DNA from: Planctomycetota bacterium
GTDB lineage: Bacteria > Planctomycetota > MHYJ01 > JACPRB01
Assembly: GCA_016190175.1 (NCBI GenBank)
Contig: JACPRC010000048.1
Location: 1-32,834 of the forward strand
Length of the DNA stretch: 32,834 nucleotides
Reading direction: 5' to 3'
Each line of letters starts with the position of its first letter. Position 1 is the stretch's first letter. Shown piece after piece: positions 8,341-17,311 of the stretch. A program made the translations under genes and the position numbers. The notes beneath the pieces are model-generated. The model saw nothing but the letters and a program-made list of their open reading frames with translations. It did not search any database and was not told the origin of the DNA.

Positions 8341-8530
8341 GACGGTCATGAAGAGAGCGGACGAACGGGCGCTTCCGCCGCGTCTGGCGAGGCCCAAGAA
8401 GGCTTCCCGGGGTTGGGGCTTCTTCGCGGGGGACTTCGAATGGGACGAGGACGGGGCCGAAAGCGCCGCGGCGTGGTTCGGCGGAAAGACGGAACCGGCG
8501 TCCCGGTTCCTCGGGGGAGGAACGGAGCGT

Positions 8531-9430
8531 GTGGGAGAAAGCTCCGTAGCCATGTGCCTCCTTTCCGCGCTGTTCCTCGCCGCCGCCGCGTGTTCCCCCC
8601 CGTCCCGCCGCGACGACGCGCCCGCCACGGAACGGCCCCGCGCCGGCGACGACCGCATCGTCGCGTTCGTCGACGGCGCCCCCGTCACGTGGCGCGCCGT
8701 CGCCGATCGGGCGATGAACCTCGAACTGCGCCGGAACATCGACCTCTACGTGCGCTGGAAGGTGATCGAGGACCGCCGGCGGAATCTCGGGATCGAGAAC
8801 ACCCCGGAGGAACTCGGCCGCCGCGCGGACGCGATGATCGCGCAGTACAAGAAGAGCCAGGGGGAGGAGGTCTTCCGCCGCCAGCTCGAGGCCGAGGGGT
8901 ACACGGAGGCGTCCTATCGCGACTTCGTGGTCAAGAACCGCCTGTTCGCCGAGAAGTTGACGCTCGAGAAGATGGTCCGCTACTCCTACTTCGCCGAGGG
9001 CTGGGTCGAGACCGACCGCATGCTGTTCGCCGATCCCGAGGACGGCAAGTCCTTCCTCGCCCGGGCGAAGGAGAAGGGCTACGACAAGGCGGCGGAGGAG
9101 ACGAAGGAGGCCCGCGGCCGCGTCACGCGGCGTCCCCGCGAGATCTTCCTCCGCGACCTGGCCCCCGCGGACCTTCCACCCGCGACGGTGGAACGGATCT
9201 TCTCCCTGCCCGTCGGCGGCCTGTCCGATCTCGAGCAGGGACGCACCGGCGCGTCCTGCATCATCCTCGTCCGGAAGCGCCAGACTCCCCGGCCGGATCC
9301 GTACGACTCCCTGCGGGAGCCCGTCCTCCAGTGGATCCTGGAGGAGCCGCTTTCGGATGCCGAGCTGGCGGCGTGGATCGACCTCCAGGTGAAGCGGAGC
9401 AGGGTCGAATACTCGGACCGACGCGATTGA
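8531..9430 (+). CDS. SurA/PrsA-like periplasmic folding lipoprotein
   Basis: A 299-residue protein from GTG 8531 (purine-rich GGGAGG at 8515-8520); ATG 8552 is an equally likely start and would give 292 residues. It opens with a hydrophobic segment MCLLSALFLAAAAC, a plausible though weak lipobox, so the mature protein may be a membrane-anchored lipoprotein. Next comes IVAFVDGAPVTWRAVADRAMN, the usual start of the SurA N-terminal chaperone domain, a long helical region, and a C-terminal part (LPPATVERIFSLPVGGLSDLEQG...CIILVRKRQ) that matches the last strands of a parvulin-type isomerase domain. The middle of the parvulin domain is poorly conserved, so isomerase activity is uncertain. It likely assists folding of exported proteins. 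It converges on the aminotransferase operon 58 nt away. Confidence 0.7.
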   Translation: MGESSVAMCLLSALFLAAAACSPPSRRDDAPATERPRAGDDRIVAFVDGAPVTWRAVADRAMNLELRRNIDLYVRWKVIEDRRRNLGIENTPEELGRRADAMIAQYKKSQGEEVFRRQLEAEGYTEASYRDFVVKNRLFAEKLTLEKMVRYSYFAEGWVETDRMLFADPEDGKSFLARAKEKGYDKAAEETKEARGRVTRRPREIFLRDLAPADLPPATVERIFSLPVGGLSDLEQGRTGASCIILVRKRQTPRPDPYDSLREPVLQWILEEPLSDAELAAWIDLQVKRSRVEYSDRRD

Positions 9431-9488
9431 GGTCCGTCCCGGAACCAACAGCAAGAAGTAGACAGGCTGGTTTTACTGCGCCGCCCGG

Positions 9489-10676
9489 CTACGAGGCGTG
9501 ACGCGCGATGTAGTCGCGGACCAGCCCCAGCGCCTCCTTCAGCACTTCCTCCGGCGGCAGGAACACGACCCGGAAGTGGCGCGTCCCGGCCGCCTGGCCG
9601 AAGCCCGCGCCGTGCACGACGATCACGCCCGTCGCGCGAATGAGCCCGCGCACGAACTCCTCGTCCTCCTCGCGGATCGCGAGCCGCGGGAAGGCATAGA
9701 AGGCGGCCGCGGGCGGGACGCAGGAGACTCCGGGCATCGCGGTCAGCGCGGCCTGCGTGACGTCCCGGCGGCGCCGCAACGTCTCGACGGTGCGCCCGAG
9801 GTGCGACTGGTCCCCCTCGAGCGCCGGCTTGACCGCGTACATCATCGGATGGTTCGACGAGAGCCGCGCGCGGAGGAACTTCTCGACGGCGTCGCCGTAC
9901 GCCTGGACCTCCTTCTCCGGACCGCTCAGGATTCCCCAGCCCATGCGCCAGCCCGGGGCGAGGTACGCCTTCGACAGCCCGTTGAAGGTCAGCACCGGGA
10001 CATCCGGCGACAGCGACGCGAGCGGCGGCTGCGCCGGACCGTCGAGCACGAGCTTGTCGTAGATCTCGTCCGCGATCACGAGGAACCCCTTCTTCGCCGC
10101 GATCCCGACGACGGATGCGAGCGTCTCGCGCGGCGCGACGGAGCCGGTGGGGTTGTTCGGGTTGATGACGACGGCCGCGCGCGTGCGCGCGTCGGCCAGT
10201 TCCGCCATGCGCTCGACGTCCGGGGACCAGCCGCGCTCCTCGACCAGCGGATAGTGCCGGCACTCGATCTCGAGCTTGTGGAGCACGGCCTCGTAGAGCG
10301 GGTAGCCGGGCGACGGAACGAGCACGTTGTCGCCCCGGTTCGCGAGGGAGGCCAGCGCGATCTCGATCCCTTCGCTCGTGCCCGAGCAGAGGAAGGCGCG
10401 CCGGATCGCCCGGATCCCGCGGCGCCCGGCGTCGGCCCGCACGGCGTCGAGGGCTTCGGCCAGGCCGATCGAGTCGCCGTATCCGTTGCGCCCGTCGCGC
10501 ATGGCGCGCTCGACGGCCTCGATCATGGCCGGCGGCGTCTTGAAGTCGAACGCCAGCGGGTCGCCGATGTTGAGCGGGTAGAGCTTCCGGCCGGCGCGCT
10601 TCGCCTCGGCGGCGACGGCGAGGACGTCGCGGACCGCGTACCGGATCTCGCGCGAGCGGGCGGACGGTTCGATCAT
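9489..10676 (-). CDS. Class I PLP-dependent aminotransferase, AlaA/AspC-like
   Basis: A 395-residue aminotransferase of fold type I. Visible: the NPNNPTGS loop (172-179), ADEIYDKL with the PLP-contacting Asp203 and Tyr206, the Schiff-base lysine in GLSKAYLAPGWRMGW (Lys236), and the substrate-carboxylate arginine in RHFRVVF near the C-terminus. It transfers amino groups between an amino acid and a 2-oxoacid; the GLSKAYLAPGWRMGW phrase is close to AlaA/AlaT-type alanine-glutamate enzymes, but the substrate is not settled. It is the last gene of the minus-strand operon, 30 nt after the aldo/keto-reductase-like gene, with only a weak AGGGTGA ribosome site. It may be a housekeeping gene that shares the transcript by chance. 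Confidence 0.9.
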   Translation of the reverse strand: MIEPSARSREIRYAVRDVLAVAAEAKRAGRKLYPLNIGDPLAFDFKTPPAMIEAVERAMRDGRNGYGDSIGLAEALDAVRADAGRRGIRAIRRAFLCSGTSEGIEIALASLANRGDNVLVPSPGYPLYEAVLHKLEIECRHYPLVEERGWSPDVERMAELADARTRAAVVINPNNPTGSVAPRETLASVVGIAAKKGFLVIADEIYDKLVLDGPAQPPLASLSPDVPVLTFNGLSKAYLAPGWRMGWGILSGPEKEVQAYGDAVEKFLRARLSSNHPMMYAVKPALEGDQSHLGRTVETLRRRRDVTQAALTAMPGVSCVPPAAAFYAFPRLAIREEDEEFVRGLIRATGVIVVHGAGFGQAAGTRHFRVVFLPPEEVLKEALGLVRDYIARHAS

Positions 10677-10706
10677 GGGGTCACCCTGGAAAGATACGCT
10701 TCACAA

Positions 10707-11561
10707 TCATCCCGAAGTTCTTCCGAACATCCATCGAAATCCTCCGACCGCCGCTTCGTGAACCGCGTCGCCGAAGCGGCAGACTTCCTCGCGGCGCGCG
10801 GGGTCGAGCGGCCCGGCGCGAACCGCCTCCACGTCCTCGCGCAGTTCCGCGGTCGTTTGCGGCGCGCACCAGACCGTGTCGACCATCGGATGGCCCAGCA
10901 CGAAGCGGTAGCACTCTCCGCCGGTCATCGCGCGCGGGAAGCCCCCCTTCGGCAGCGGCTTCAGGAGCATCCTCCAGCGCGTGGCGGTGTAGGCGATGAT
11001 CCCCGGTCGCCGCTCGCCGAGGTCGGCCAGCGGGGCGAAGATCTCGCGCTCCGCGCCCCGGTGGGCCGCGTTGTAGCGGATCATGAGGACGTCCGCGGGG
11101 AGCTCGCGCGCGAGCGCCGCGGCGAGCGGACGGTCGTGGCACGAGAAGCCGATCGCCCGCGTCTTGCCCTCGTCGCGCAGGCGGACCATGGCGGAGCGGA
11201 CGCTGTCGCGGAAGTACCAGCGCCGCTGGACCCATCCCATGAGCCACGCGTCGAGATGATCCGTGCCCAGGGTCCTCAGGTGTTTTTCGAGCTCGAGGCG
11301 CACGAGATGGGCGACGGGAAACGACGCCTCCGAAATGAGCACGAGATCGTCGCGCCGGCCCGCGCGGATGAGCCGGCGCACGCCCTCGGAGATGGCCTTC
11401 ATCCCCGTGTGCGCGAGGAACGTGTTGACGCCGTGTTCGTGAAAGGCGCGCTCGACGTCGGCAGGGCGCAATCCGGGTTTCCGCAGGCCGCTCATCCCCA
11501 GTTGCGCCAGCCCGAGCGGACTGACGCGCAACCCCGTCTTCCCGAGCGTGCGGTACGTCAC
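10707..11561 (-). CDS. Aldo/keto-reductase-fold protein lacking the catalytic tetrad
   Basis: A 284-residue protein starting VTYRTLGKTGLRVSPLGLAQLGMSG, the classic N-terminus of the aldo/keto reductase family. The start is GTG 11561, whose GTGA overlaps the stop of the Cas10-like gene, so translation is probably coupled; the frame stays open far upstream but only as a shadow of that gene. All four family catalytic positions look replaced. The FDTA aspartate is Leu49 (FLAH), the nearby tyrosine is missing, the STK lysine is Glu78 (LISEASF), and the active-site histidine after LDAW is Gly109 (LMGW). Barrel features (RAIGFSCHD, MIRYNAAHRG) remain. It is therefore likely a non-redox member of the fold, perhaps binding or regulatory. 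Upstream genes encode the Cas10-like protein and the kinase. Confidence 0.75.
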   Translation of the reverse strand: MTYRTLGKTGLRVSPLGLAQLGMSGLRKPGLRPADVERAFHEHGVNTFLAHTGMKAISEGVRRLIRAGRRDDLVLISEASFPVAHLVRLELEKHLRTLGTDHLDAWLMGWVQRRWYFRDSVRSAMVRLRDEGKTRAIGFSCHDRPLAAALARELPADVLMIRYNAAHRGAEREIFAPLADLGERRPGIIAYTATRWRMLLKPLPKGGFPRAMTGGECYRFVLGHPMVDTVWCAPQTTAELREDVEAVRAGPLDPARREEVCRFGDAVHEAAVGGFRWMFGRTSG

Positions 11562-13102
11562 GGGCCGCCTCCCGACACGAGGCGTGCCGTCCCCGCTTCG
11601 TCCGCCTCGATCAGCCGCCGGACGATCTCCGATTCCCACCGTCCCCAGACGACGGCCCCGGAAGCGCGATGCGCCACGGCCAGCGCGTCGCGGCCCGCCT
11701 TCTCCTTCGCGACGTCGTCCAGCAGGAGGCGCGCCTCTTCCATCAACCCCATCACGGGCTCCTTCGCGTTCACCAGCGTCACCGCGGCCGAAATGGTCGC
11801 GGCGTCTCCGGGATTCGTGATCAGGACCTCGCCCGGCGCGGGCGACCACGGCGACGGGCACGCGGCGACGGCGCCGTCGGCCTTGCGGATCGCGAACGGC
11901 GTGCGGTAGAGATCGCGGATCTCCCGCGCGGCCCGGATCGCGTTTGCGACCGGAAGAATCGCGACGACGTCGTCCCCTCCTCCATAGATCGAGACGCCGC
12001 CGTGCTTCTTGAGCACGTACGGCACCGAGTGGAGCGAGAACTCCGCGAGGGCCTCGCTGAGGGCGAGATGGTAGGAGGGCGTCACGTCGCGCGGGCCGTG
12101 CAGCGTCTTCCCCCGCACGAGATCGCCCGAGTGATCGCCATCCATAACCAGCAGCGCGTAGGCAACCTCTCGGGGCGACGGGAACTCCAGTCCGGCGAAC
12201 CGCTTCGTGAGGCAGAGGCAGCACAACCCGTCGCGGACGACCTCGAACTCCCCGCACTGCGGACAATCTCCAACGGGCCGGCTGCGGGACGGCTTTGCCG
12301 CGACGAGTTTCTCCTGGCTCGCGGCGTGGACGGGCGCGTAGACCCCGCCGTCATTCTCTCCCCACGGAACAGACACCCACGTACACCGCCAGAAGTCCCT
12401 CGTCTGCCGATTCCAGCGGTCCTCGTCCGGATCTCCCAGGCGCAGCCGCGCCGCCTCCGCGATCCGCTCCCATTCCGCCGCGATGCCATCGCGGATCTTC
12501 GGGCCTATGCCATCGTGCGGCGTCACGGCCAGGAGCCGGTTCGAGAACGGCGGGATGCGGACGCGATCGTCCGCGGGTTCGCCGAGCCACGCGCGGAAGA
12601 GCGGCTGTCCCCACACGTGGGGATAGATCACATGGTCCGGTCCGAGCTCCTCGCAGATGATCTGGAGGCCGGCCCAGAGCAGGCGCGAGGCGATCATGGA
12701 GCCGGCCCAGAGGTCGCCGAGGGTTCCCGCGGGCCGCGTGAAGGCGCGAACCGGATCGAGGGAGAAGGCAAAGAGTCGAGGGCGGCATTCGCACCCGATC
12801 AGTGACGCCAAGCTCAACGACCCGTCATGCCAGATGGAACCGCCGCGCGTCGACGGCATCTTGGCCCATGCGCCTCGGAACGCGGGCTCGTCCCGGCAGA
12901 GCGCGACGCGCCGGTTCGCCCATGTGCGGAGGAAGTCGGGCTCGTCGGGCCTCCGGCCTTCGATCCGCACGGGGTCCGGGCCGCCGTTCACGTCCAGCTT
13001 CGCGCGCGAGATCGGGTGGTCGATCCGGACGGCGGACGGGTGGATGCGGTCCGCGACTCCCCGAAGGAAGGAATGGAACAGGTCGGCCTTATCCACGGGC
13101 AT
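11558..13102 (-). CDS. Orphan Cas10/Cmr2-like protein with intact GGDD palm, no HD nuclease domain
   Basis: A 514-residue protein recognisable as a type III-B Cas10 (Cmr2). In order: a short N-terminal region with DHPIS and SIWHDGSLSLASL, matching the linker after the HD domain in normal Cmr2; a first palm-like region with LFAFSLDPV and LGDLWAGSMIAS; a zinc finger of Cys280, Cys283, Cys294 and Cys297; and a second palm with MDGDHSGD (320-327) and YGGGDD (373-378), the metal-binding cyclase motif. The HD nuclease domain is absent; normal Cmr2 has 800 or more residues. No cmr1, 3, 4, 5 or 6, no CARF protein and no CRISPR array are in the window. ATG 13102 overlaps the kinase stop by 14 nt; an in-frame ATG at 13150 is deeper in that gene. 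It could make a cyclic oligonucleotide without an RNA-guided complex, or be a relic. Confidence 0.85.
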   Translation of the reverse strand: MPVDKADLFHSFLRGVADRIHPSAVRIDHPISRAKLDVNGGPDPVRIEGRRPDEPDFLRTWANRRVALCRDEPAFRGAWAKMPSTRGGSIWHDGSLSLASLIGCECRPRLFAFSLDPVRAFTRPAGTLGDLWAGSMIASRLLWAGLQIICEELGPDHVIYPHVWGQPLFRAWLGEPADDRVRIPPFSNRLLAVTPHDGIGPKIRDGIAAEWERIAEAARLRLGDPDEDRWNRQTRDFWRCTWVSVPWGENDGGVYAPVHAASQEKLVAAKPSRSRPVGDCPQCGEFEVVRDGLCCLCLTKRFAGLEFPSPREVAYALLVMDGDHSGDLVRGKTLHGPRDVTPSYHLALSEALAEFSLHSVPYVLKKHGGVSIYGGGDDVVAILPVANAIRAAREIRDLYRTPFAIRKADGAVAACPSPWSPAPGEVLITNPGDAATISAAVTLVNAKEPVMGLMEEARLLLDDVAKEKAGRDALAVAHRASGAVVWGRWESEIVRRLIEADEAGTARLVSGGGP

Positions 13103-13703
13103 GCTTCGCCAGCCTGTCTCGCAATCCGTCCACTTTCTTCGCGAGAACATCCAGGACGAATTTCTCGCGCGTCTCGGGCGTGTCCCCCGTCACGTCGTGG
13201 TGCGGGACCCTCGCGTTGAGCAGGTAGTCCTCGATGCGCCGCGCGATGTCCGCGCGCTCGTCCTTCGTCGACACCTTCCACGCTTTCGCCTTGGGCTTGT
13301 AATCGAGTCGCGGAGGAATGTGGAAAATGAAATCGTACGTCGCGATCTCCTCGAGCGACCACTTGAAGAGCTTGTGGACGACCATGACATCGCGCGGGTC
13401 CTTGAGGTCGAACCCCCAGAAGCAGGCAAAGACGTACGGCAGGAAGGTGGCCGAATCGCAGACGACGAAGTCGCAGTGCCGGAGGTCCTCCTCGCGGCGC
13501 CGCTGTCCCAGGTAGATCATCACCTGATCGAGGAGGTCCTGGGATTGGCGCGCCGCGGGCTTGACGTAGCGGAAGAGGTAGGTCCGGGCGTATTCGATGG
13601 CCGAGTCCGCGCCGTAGCCGAGGAGACTGAGGGTATTGGTGAGCCGGCGGGCGAGGACGGTCTTGCCCGAGGACGGGGCGCCGACGACGGCGATCTTGGT
13701 CAT
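13089..13703 (-). CDS. NadR/AAA_28-like P-loop kinase
   Basis: A 204-residue P-loop protein starting MTKIAVVGAPSSGKTVLARRL, with Walker A GAPSSGKT at 8-15. It continues with a short, acidic core (IEYARTYLFRY; HCDFVVCDSATFLPYVFACFWG; YDFIFHIPP). Its order and size match the nicotinamide-riboside-kinase-like domain of NadR and the AAA_28 family, small kinases that phosphorylate nucleosides or nucleotide-like substrates. The CDSATF strand is the likely Walker B region. The actual substrate is unknown. It is the first gene of the minus-strand operon, and its 3' end overlaps the Cas10-like start by 14 nt, so the two are likely made together. A kinase that makes or consumes a nucleotide would fit a neighbour with a nucleotide-cyclase palm, but that link is inference. 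Confidence 0.75.
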   Translation of the reverse strand: MTKIAVVGAPSSGKTVLARRLTNTLSLLGYGADSAIEYARTYLFRYVKPAARQSQDLLDQVMIYLGQRRREEDLRHCDFVVCDSATFLPYVFACFWGFDLKDPRDVMVVHKLFKWSLEEIATYDFIFHIPPRLDYKPKAKAWKVSTKDERADIARRIEDYLLNARVPHHDVTGDTPETREKFVLDVLAKKVDGLRDRLAKHARG

Positions 13704-13717
13704 TCCGGTCCGGACGA

Positions 13718-13746
13718 ATCGTATCGGCTGCGTCCGCGTCGGCGAA
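13718..13746 (-). promoter_or_regulatory. Candidate promoter of the kinase-Cas10 operon
   Basis: On the minus strand, TTCGCC (13746-13741), a 17-nt spacer and TACGAT (13723-13718), 14 nt before the ATG at 13703. Both boxes deviate from consensus. No ribosome-binding site is obvious, which fits the very short leader this predicts. Confidence 0.35.
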
Positions 13747-13792
13747 GAAAAATCGCCGCGCGGATTTTCCGTCCCGGACCATGATTCATGCG

Positions 13793-13798
13793 TATAAT
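13793..13798 (+). promoter_or_regulatory. Perfect -10 box ahead of the RsbW-like gene
   Basis: TATAAT at 13793-13798 with no convincing -35 at 16-18 nt. Transcription would start near 13805, giving a leader of about 45 nt with GGAG (13841-13844) serving the ATG at 13850. Confidence 0.5.
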
Positions 13799-13849
13799 AC
13801 CCTATGAGAGAGGCGATTTGCGGTGTCTGATCGGAGAGGGGGAGAAGCC

Positions 13850-14251
13850 ATGAAGCGCGTCCGCAGCACCATCACCGTCCCGTGCCGCGCCCCTGCGCTG
13901 CACGAGGTGGGCGATCTCGTCCGGAAATCGCTCCACGCCGTGGGCCTGCCGGCGGAGCGGAAGGAACTCATCCGCGAGTGCGTCGAGGAGACTCTCGGGT
14001 CCATGATCCGGTTCTCGGACCACAAGGGCTACGCCCACGACATCTCCGTCACCACGGACGTGGACGGAGAACGGTTCCGCGTCGTCTTCGCCGAGGGGAA
14101 GAACGATTTCGAGGTCGGCGCCGGGTCCGACCTCGCGGGAGACGCGACCTACCGGATGGGGACGGCCCTCGCGCGCCGCGTGATGACGGAGATCTCCTAC
14201 ACGTACAAGAAGGGCGCGCGGAACGAGCTCGAGCTCGTGCACCGGCTCTGA
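13850..14251 (+). CDS. RsbW/SpoIIAB-like anti-sigma-factor-type ATPase
   Basis: A 133-residue protein of the HATPase_c_2 type: HEVGDLVRKSLHAVGLPAER, then the helix KELIRECVEETLGSMIRF at the N-box position, then beta strands HDISVTTDVDGERFRVVF and a final helix (TYRMGTALARRVMTEISYTY). Anti-sigma kinases such as RsbW have this size and order. The N-box asparagine is not clearly present, so kinase activity is doubtful and a binding role is possible. The start is ATG 13850 with GGAG 5 nt upstream; a GTG at 13823 is in frame but lacks a site. No anti-anti-sigma partner (STAS) gene is adjacent. A histidine kinase gene begins 47 nt downstream with its own promoter. Confidence 0.6.
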   Translation: MKRVRSTITVPCRAPALHEVGDLVRKSLHAVGLPAERKELIRECVEETLGSMIRFSDHKGYAHDISVTTDVDGERFRVVFAEGKNDFEVGAGSDLAGDATYRMGTALARRVMTEISYTYKKGARNELELVHRL

Positions 14252-14262
14252 TCGCCCGGAAA

Positions 14263-14291
14263 TTGCCAAAGCCGCGTCCGCCCCATAGAAT
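14263..14291 (+). promoter_or_regulatory. Promoter placing transcription start at the histidine kinase GTG (leaderless)
   Basis: TTGCCA (14263-14268), a 17-nt spacer and TAGAAT (14286-14291). Seven bases separate the -10 from the GTG at 14299, so the mRNA would begin at or next to the start codon. No ribosome-binding site is present. Confidence 0.6.
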
Positions 14292-14298
14292 CGCGGCT

Positions 14299-15113
14299 GT
14301 GGTCTATGCCGCCCTCGCCGCCGGAGGTCTTCTCCTCGCGCTCGCGACGGCCCTGTGGATGCGGGGCCGGGCGCGCGGCGCCCGCAAGCTCTATCTGGAC
14401 GAGGCCCGGCGGACCCGCGAGGAGGAACAGTCGGCCCTCATGAGCACCCTCGCCGGCGGCCTCGCCCACGAGATCCGCAACCCGCTCTCGACGCTGAGCA
14501 TGAACCTCCAGCTCCTCGGCGAGGAGTGGTCGAACCCGGTCACCGAACGGGAGCAGCGGAGCCGGAAGAAGATCGACGTCCTCCTGCGCGAGGCGAAGCG
14601 GCTCGAGGACGTGCTCAACGAGTTCCTCGCCTTCTCGGCGGGCCACAAGCTCAACGTCGCGCCCGCGAACCTGAACGACATCGCCGGCGAACTGCTCGAC
14701 TTCCTGGCGCCGCAGGCCGAGCGGTCGCGCATCCGCCTCCGCCGCAGCCTCGCGGCCGACCTGCCGCGCGTCGAGGCCGACGCGAGCCTGCTGCGCGGCG
14801 CGATCCTCAACCTCCTCGTCAACGCCCAGCAGGCGATGCCGAAGGGCGGAGAGATCCACGTCGCGACGGAACGGATCGACGGGGACGTTCTGCTGCGCGT
14901 CGGCGACACGGGCGAGGGCATCGCGCCGGAGAACCTGGACAAGATCTTCAACCTGTATTTCTCGACCAAGCCCGGGGGCACGGGCCTCGGACTGCCGATG
15001 GCGAAGCGGATCGTGGAGGAGCACGGAGGTTCGATCGAGGTCCGCAGCGAACCCGGGCGCGGCACCGTCTTCACGATCCGGATTCCCGCCCGGCCCCCGA
15101 ACGTTCCAGGAGC

Positions 15114-15117
<4 letters not shown>
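14299..15117 (+). CDS. Membrane-anchored sensor histidine kinase (NtrB-like)
   Basis: A 272-residue kinase from GTG 14299. One N-terminal membrane segment (AALAAGGLLLALATALW) is followed by a short linker with no recognisable sensor domain. The DHp region carries GGLAHEIRNPLSTLSMNL with phosphoacceptor His57. The ATPase domain shows the N-box (ILNLLVNAQQAMP), G1 (VGDTGEGIAPENL), F-box (IFNLYFSTK) and G2 (GGTGLGLPMAK). It autophosphorylates and passes the phosphate to the adjacent NtrC-type regulator, whose ATG overlaps its TGA (ATGA at 15114-15117). The signal it senses is unknown; the absence of a periplasmic or PAS domain suggests input from a partner protein, for example the RsbW-like protein upstream. 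An open frame continues upstream only as a shadow. Confidence 0.9.
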
Positions 15118-16488
<1,371 letters not shown>

Positions 16489-16502
<14 letters not shown>

Positions 16503-16607
16503 CCCATTGTGTCGTTGAGTCATTGATCCCCCCCAGTCGTCCCCCCGGGGGGGCAGGAGGGGGGACCTGCAATGACTCCATGATCCGATGATCCGATGAC
16601 TCAATAG
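16489..16607. repeat. Word-repeat island: TTGAGTCATTGA arms around a C/G hairpin
   Basis: The left arm repeats variants of TTGAGTCATTGA (16491-16527). The right arm carries inverted variants (AATGACTCCATGATCC, GATGACTCAAT, 16571-16605). Between them C-runs (from 16528) face G-runs (to 16564), around CCCCCCGGGGGGG. It would fold into a long stem and may end transcription of the NtrC operon. The NtrC stop codon lies within the left arm and the next ATG follows the right arm by 3-4 nt. Confidence 0.7.
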
Positions 16608-16610
16608 AAC

Positions 16611-17294
16611 ATGAGCCGCTTCACCGTGTCGCGCCATGAGGGCGGCCCCGAGGGCGACCACTTCGACCTGATGCTCGAGGCCGGCGACGTCCTGCGGACG
16701 TGGCGGATCCAGCACCTGAACTTCGAGAACCCGCAGGCCGCGAAGCGGATCCAGGACCACCGGAAGAAGTACCTGGACTACGAAGGCGAGGTCTCCGGGA
16801 GGCGCGGCCGGGTCCGGATCCACGACACGGGCGCCTACGCCGCCGACGTGTGGACCGACGACCTCGTCCAGGTGTCGCTCGCCGGCGCGCAGCTCAAGGC
16901 GCGCGTCCGGCTCGCGAGGAAGGAGGGCGAGACCTGGACGATCGTGGACGCCGCAGCCGACCTCCGCAAGCTCGCCTCCAGCCACCTGCGCAACGTGGAG
17001 CTCGACGCGGCGCCGACCCCGGAGCTGGGCGCGCTGCGCGACGAGCTGGCCCGCGAGGAGCGCAAGCTCCTCGCCTTCGTCGGCCGATACTCGAAGGGGG
17101 AGGCGGTGGACTGGGCGGCCGCCGAGATCGATCCCGCGGTGGCCGACCGCCTGCGCGGAGAGTGGATCCGCTGGCGCCATCCGTGGCTCGACCAGGCGCG
17201 CGCCTTCGCGGACCGCCTTACGGGCCTCGCCACCGCCGTGCGGGAGGCGAAACCCGCCGGGACGGACCCAACCTCCGCGCCCCAGGGTCGTTAG
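16611..17294 (+). CDS. Stand-alone LigD 3'-phosphoesterase (PE) domain-like protein
   Basis: A 227-residue protein whose first 110 residues match the 3'-phosphoesterase domain of bacterial NHEJ ligase LigD. FTVSRHEGG supplies His9, HFDLMLE supplies His17 and Asp19, and DHRKKYLDYEG supplies His50 and Tyr54; GRRGRVRIHDTGAY follows. In LigD the H.D.R motif has an arginine; here that residue is Met21, which may weaken or change the activity. The PE domain trims 3'-phosphate and ribonucleotide ends of DNA. The C-terminal half is a charged helical region of unknown role. No ku or ligase gene is in the window. ATG 16611 follows a repeat island with no ribosome-binding site. Function in DNA end repair is inferred from the domain only. 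Confidence 0.7.
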   Translation: MSRFTVSRHEGGPEGDHFDLMLEAGDVLRTWRIQHLNFENPQAAKRIQDHRKKYLDYEGEVSGRRGRVRIHDTGAYAADVWTDDLVQVSLAGAQLKARVRLARKEGETWTIVDAAADLRKLASSHLRNVELDAAPTPELGALRDELAREERKLLAFVGRYSKGEAVDWAAAEIDPAVADRLRGEWIRWRHPWLDQARAFADRLTGLATAVREAKPAGTDPTSAPQGR

Positions 17295-17311
17295 AGACGG
17301 GGAGGATCCCG

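Noticed and set aside
8348-8530. N-terminal extension of the SurA-like protein to ATG 8348
   Set aside because: It would bury the lipoprotein signal behind about 60 residues encoded by hairpin-rich intergenic DNA and begins in a word-repeat island.
9443-9474. AACCA...TGGTT plus T-run as a terminator between the SurA-like gene and the aminotransferase
   Set aside because: Only 5 bp of stem with a 20-nt loop; too weak to list as a feature.
9498-11909. An 800-codon plus-strand open frame opposite the aminotransferase and AKR genes
   Set aside because: Low-complexity Arg/Ala composition and no recognisable motif, whereas the minus strand has clear families.
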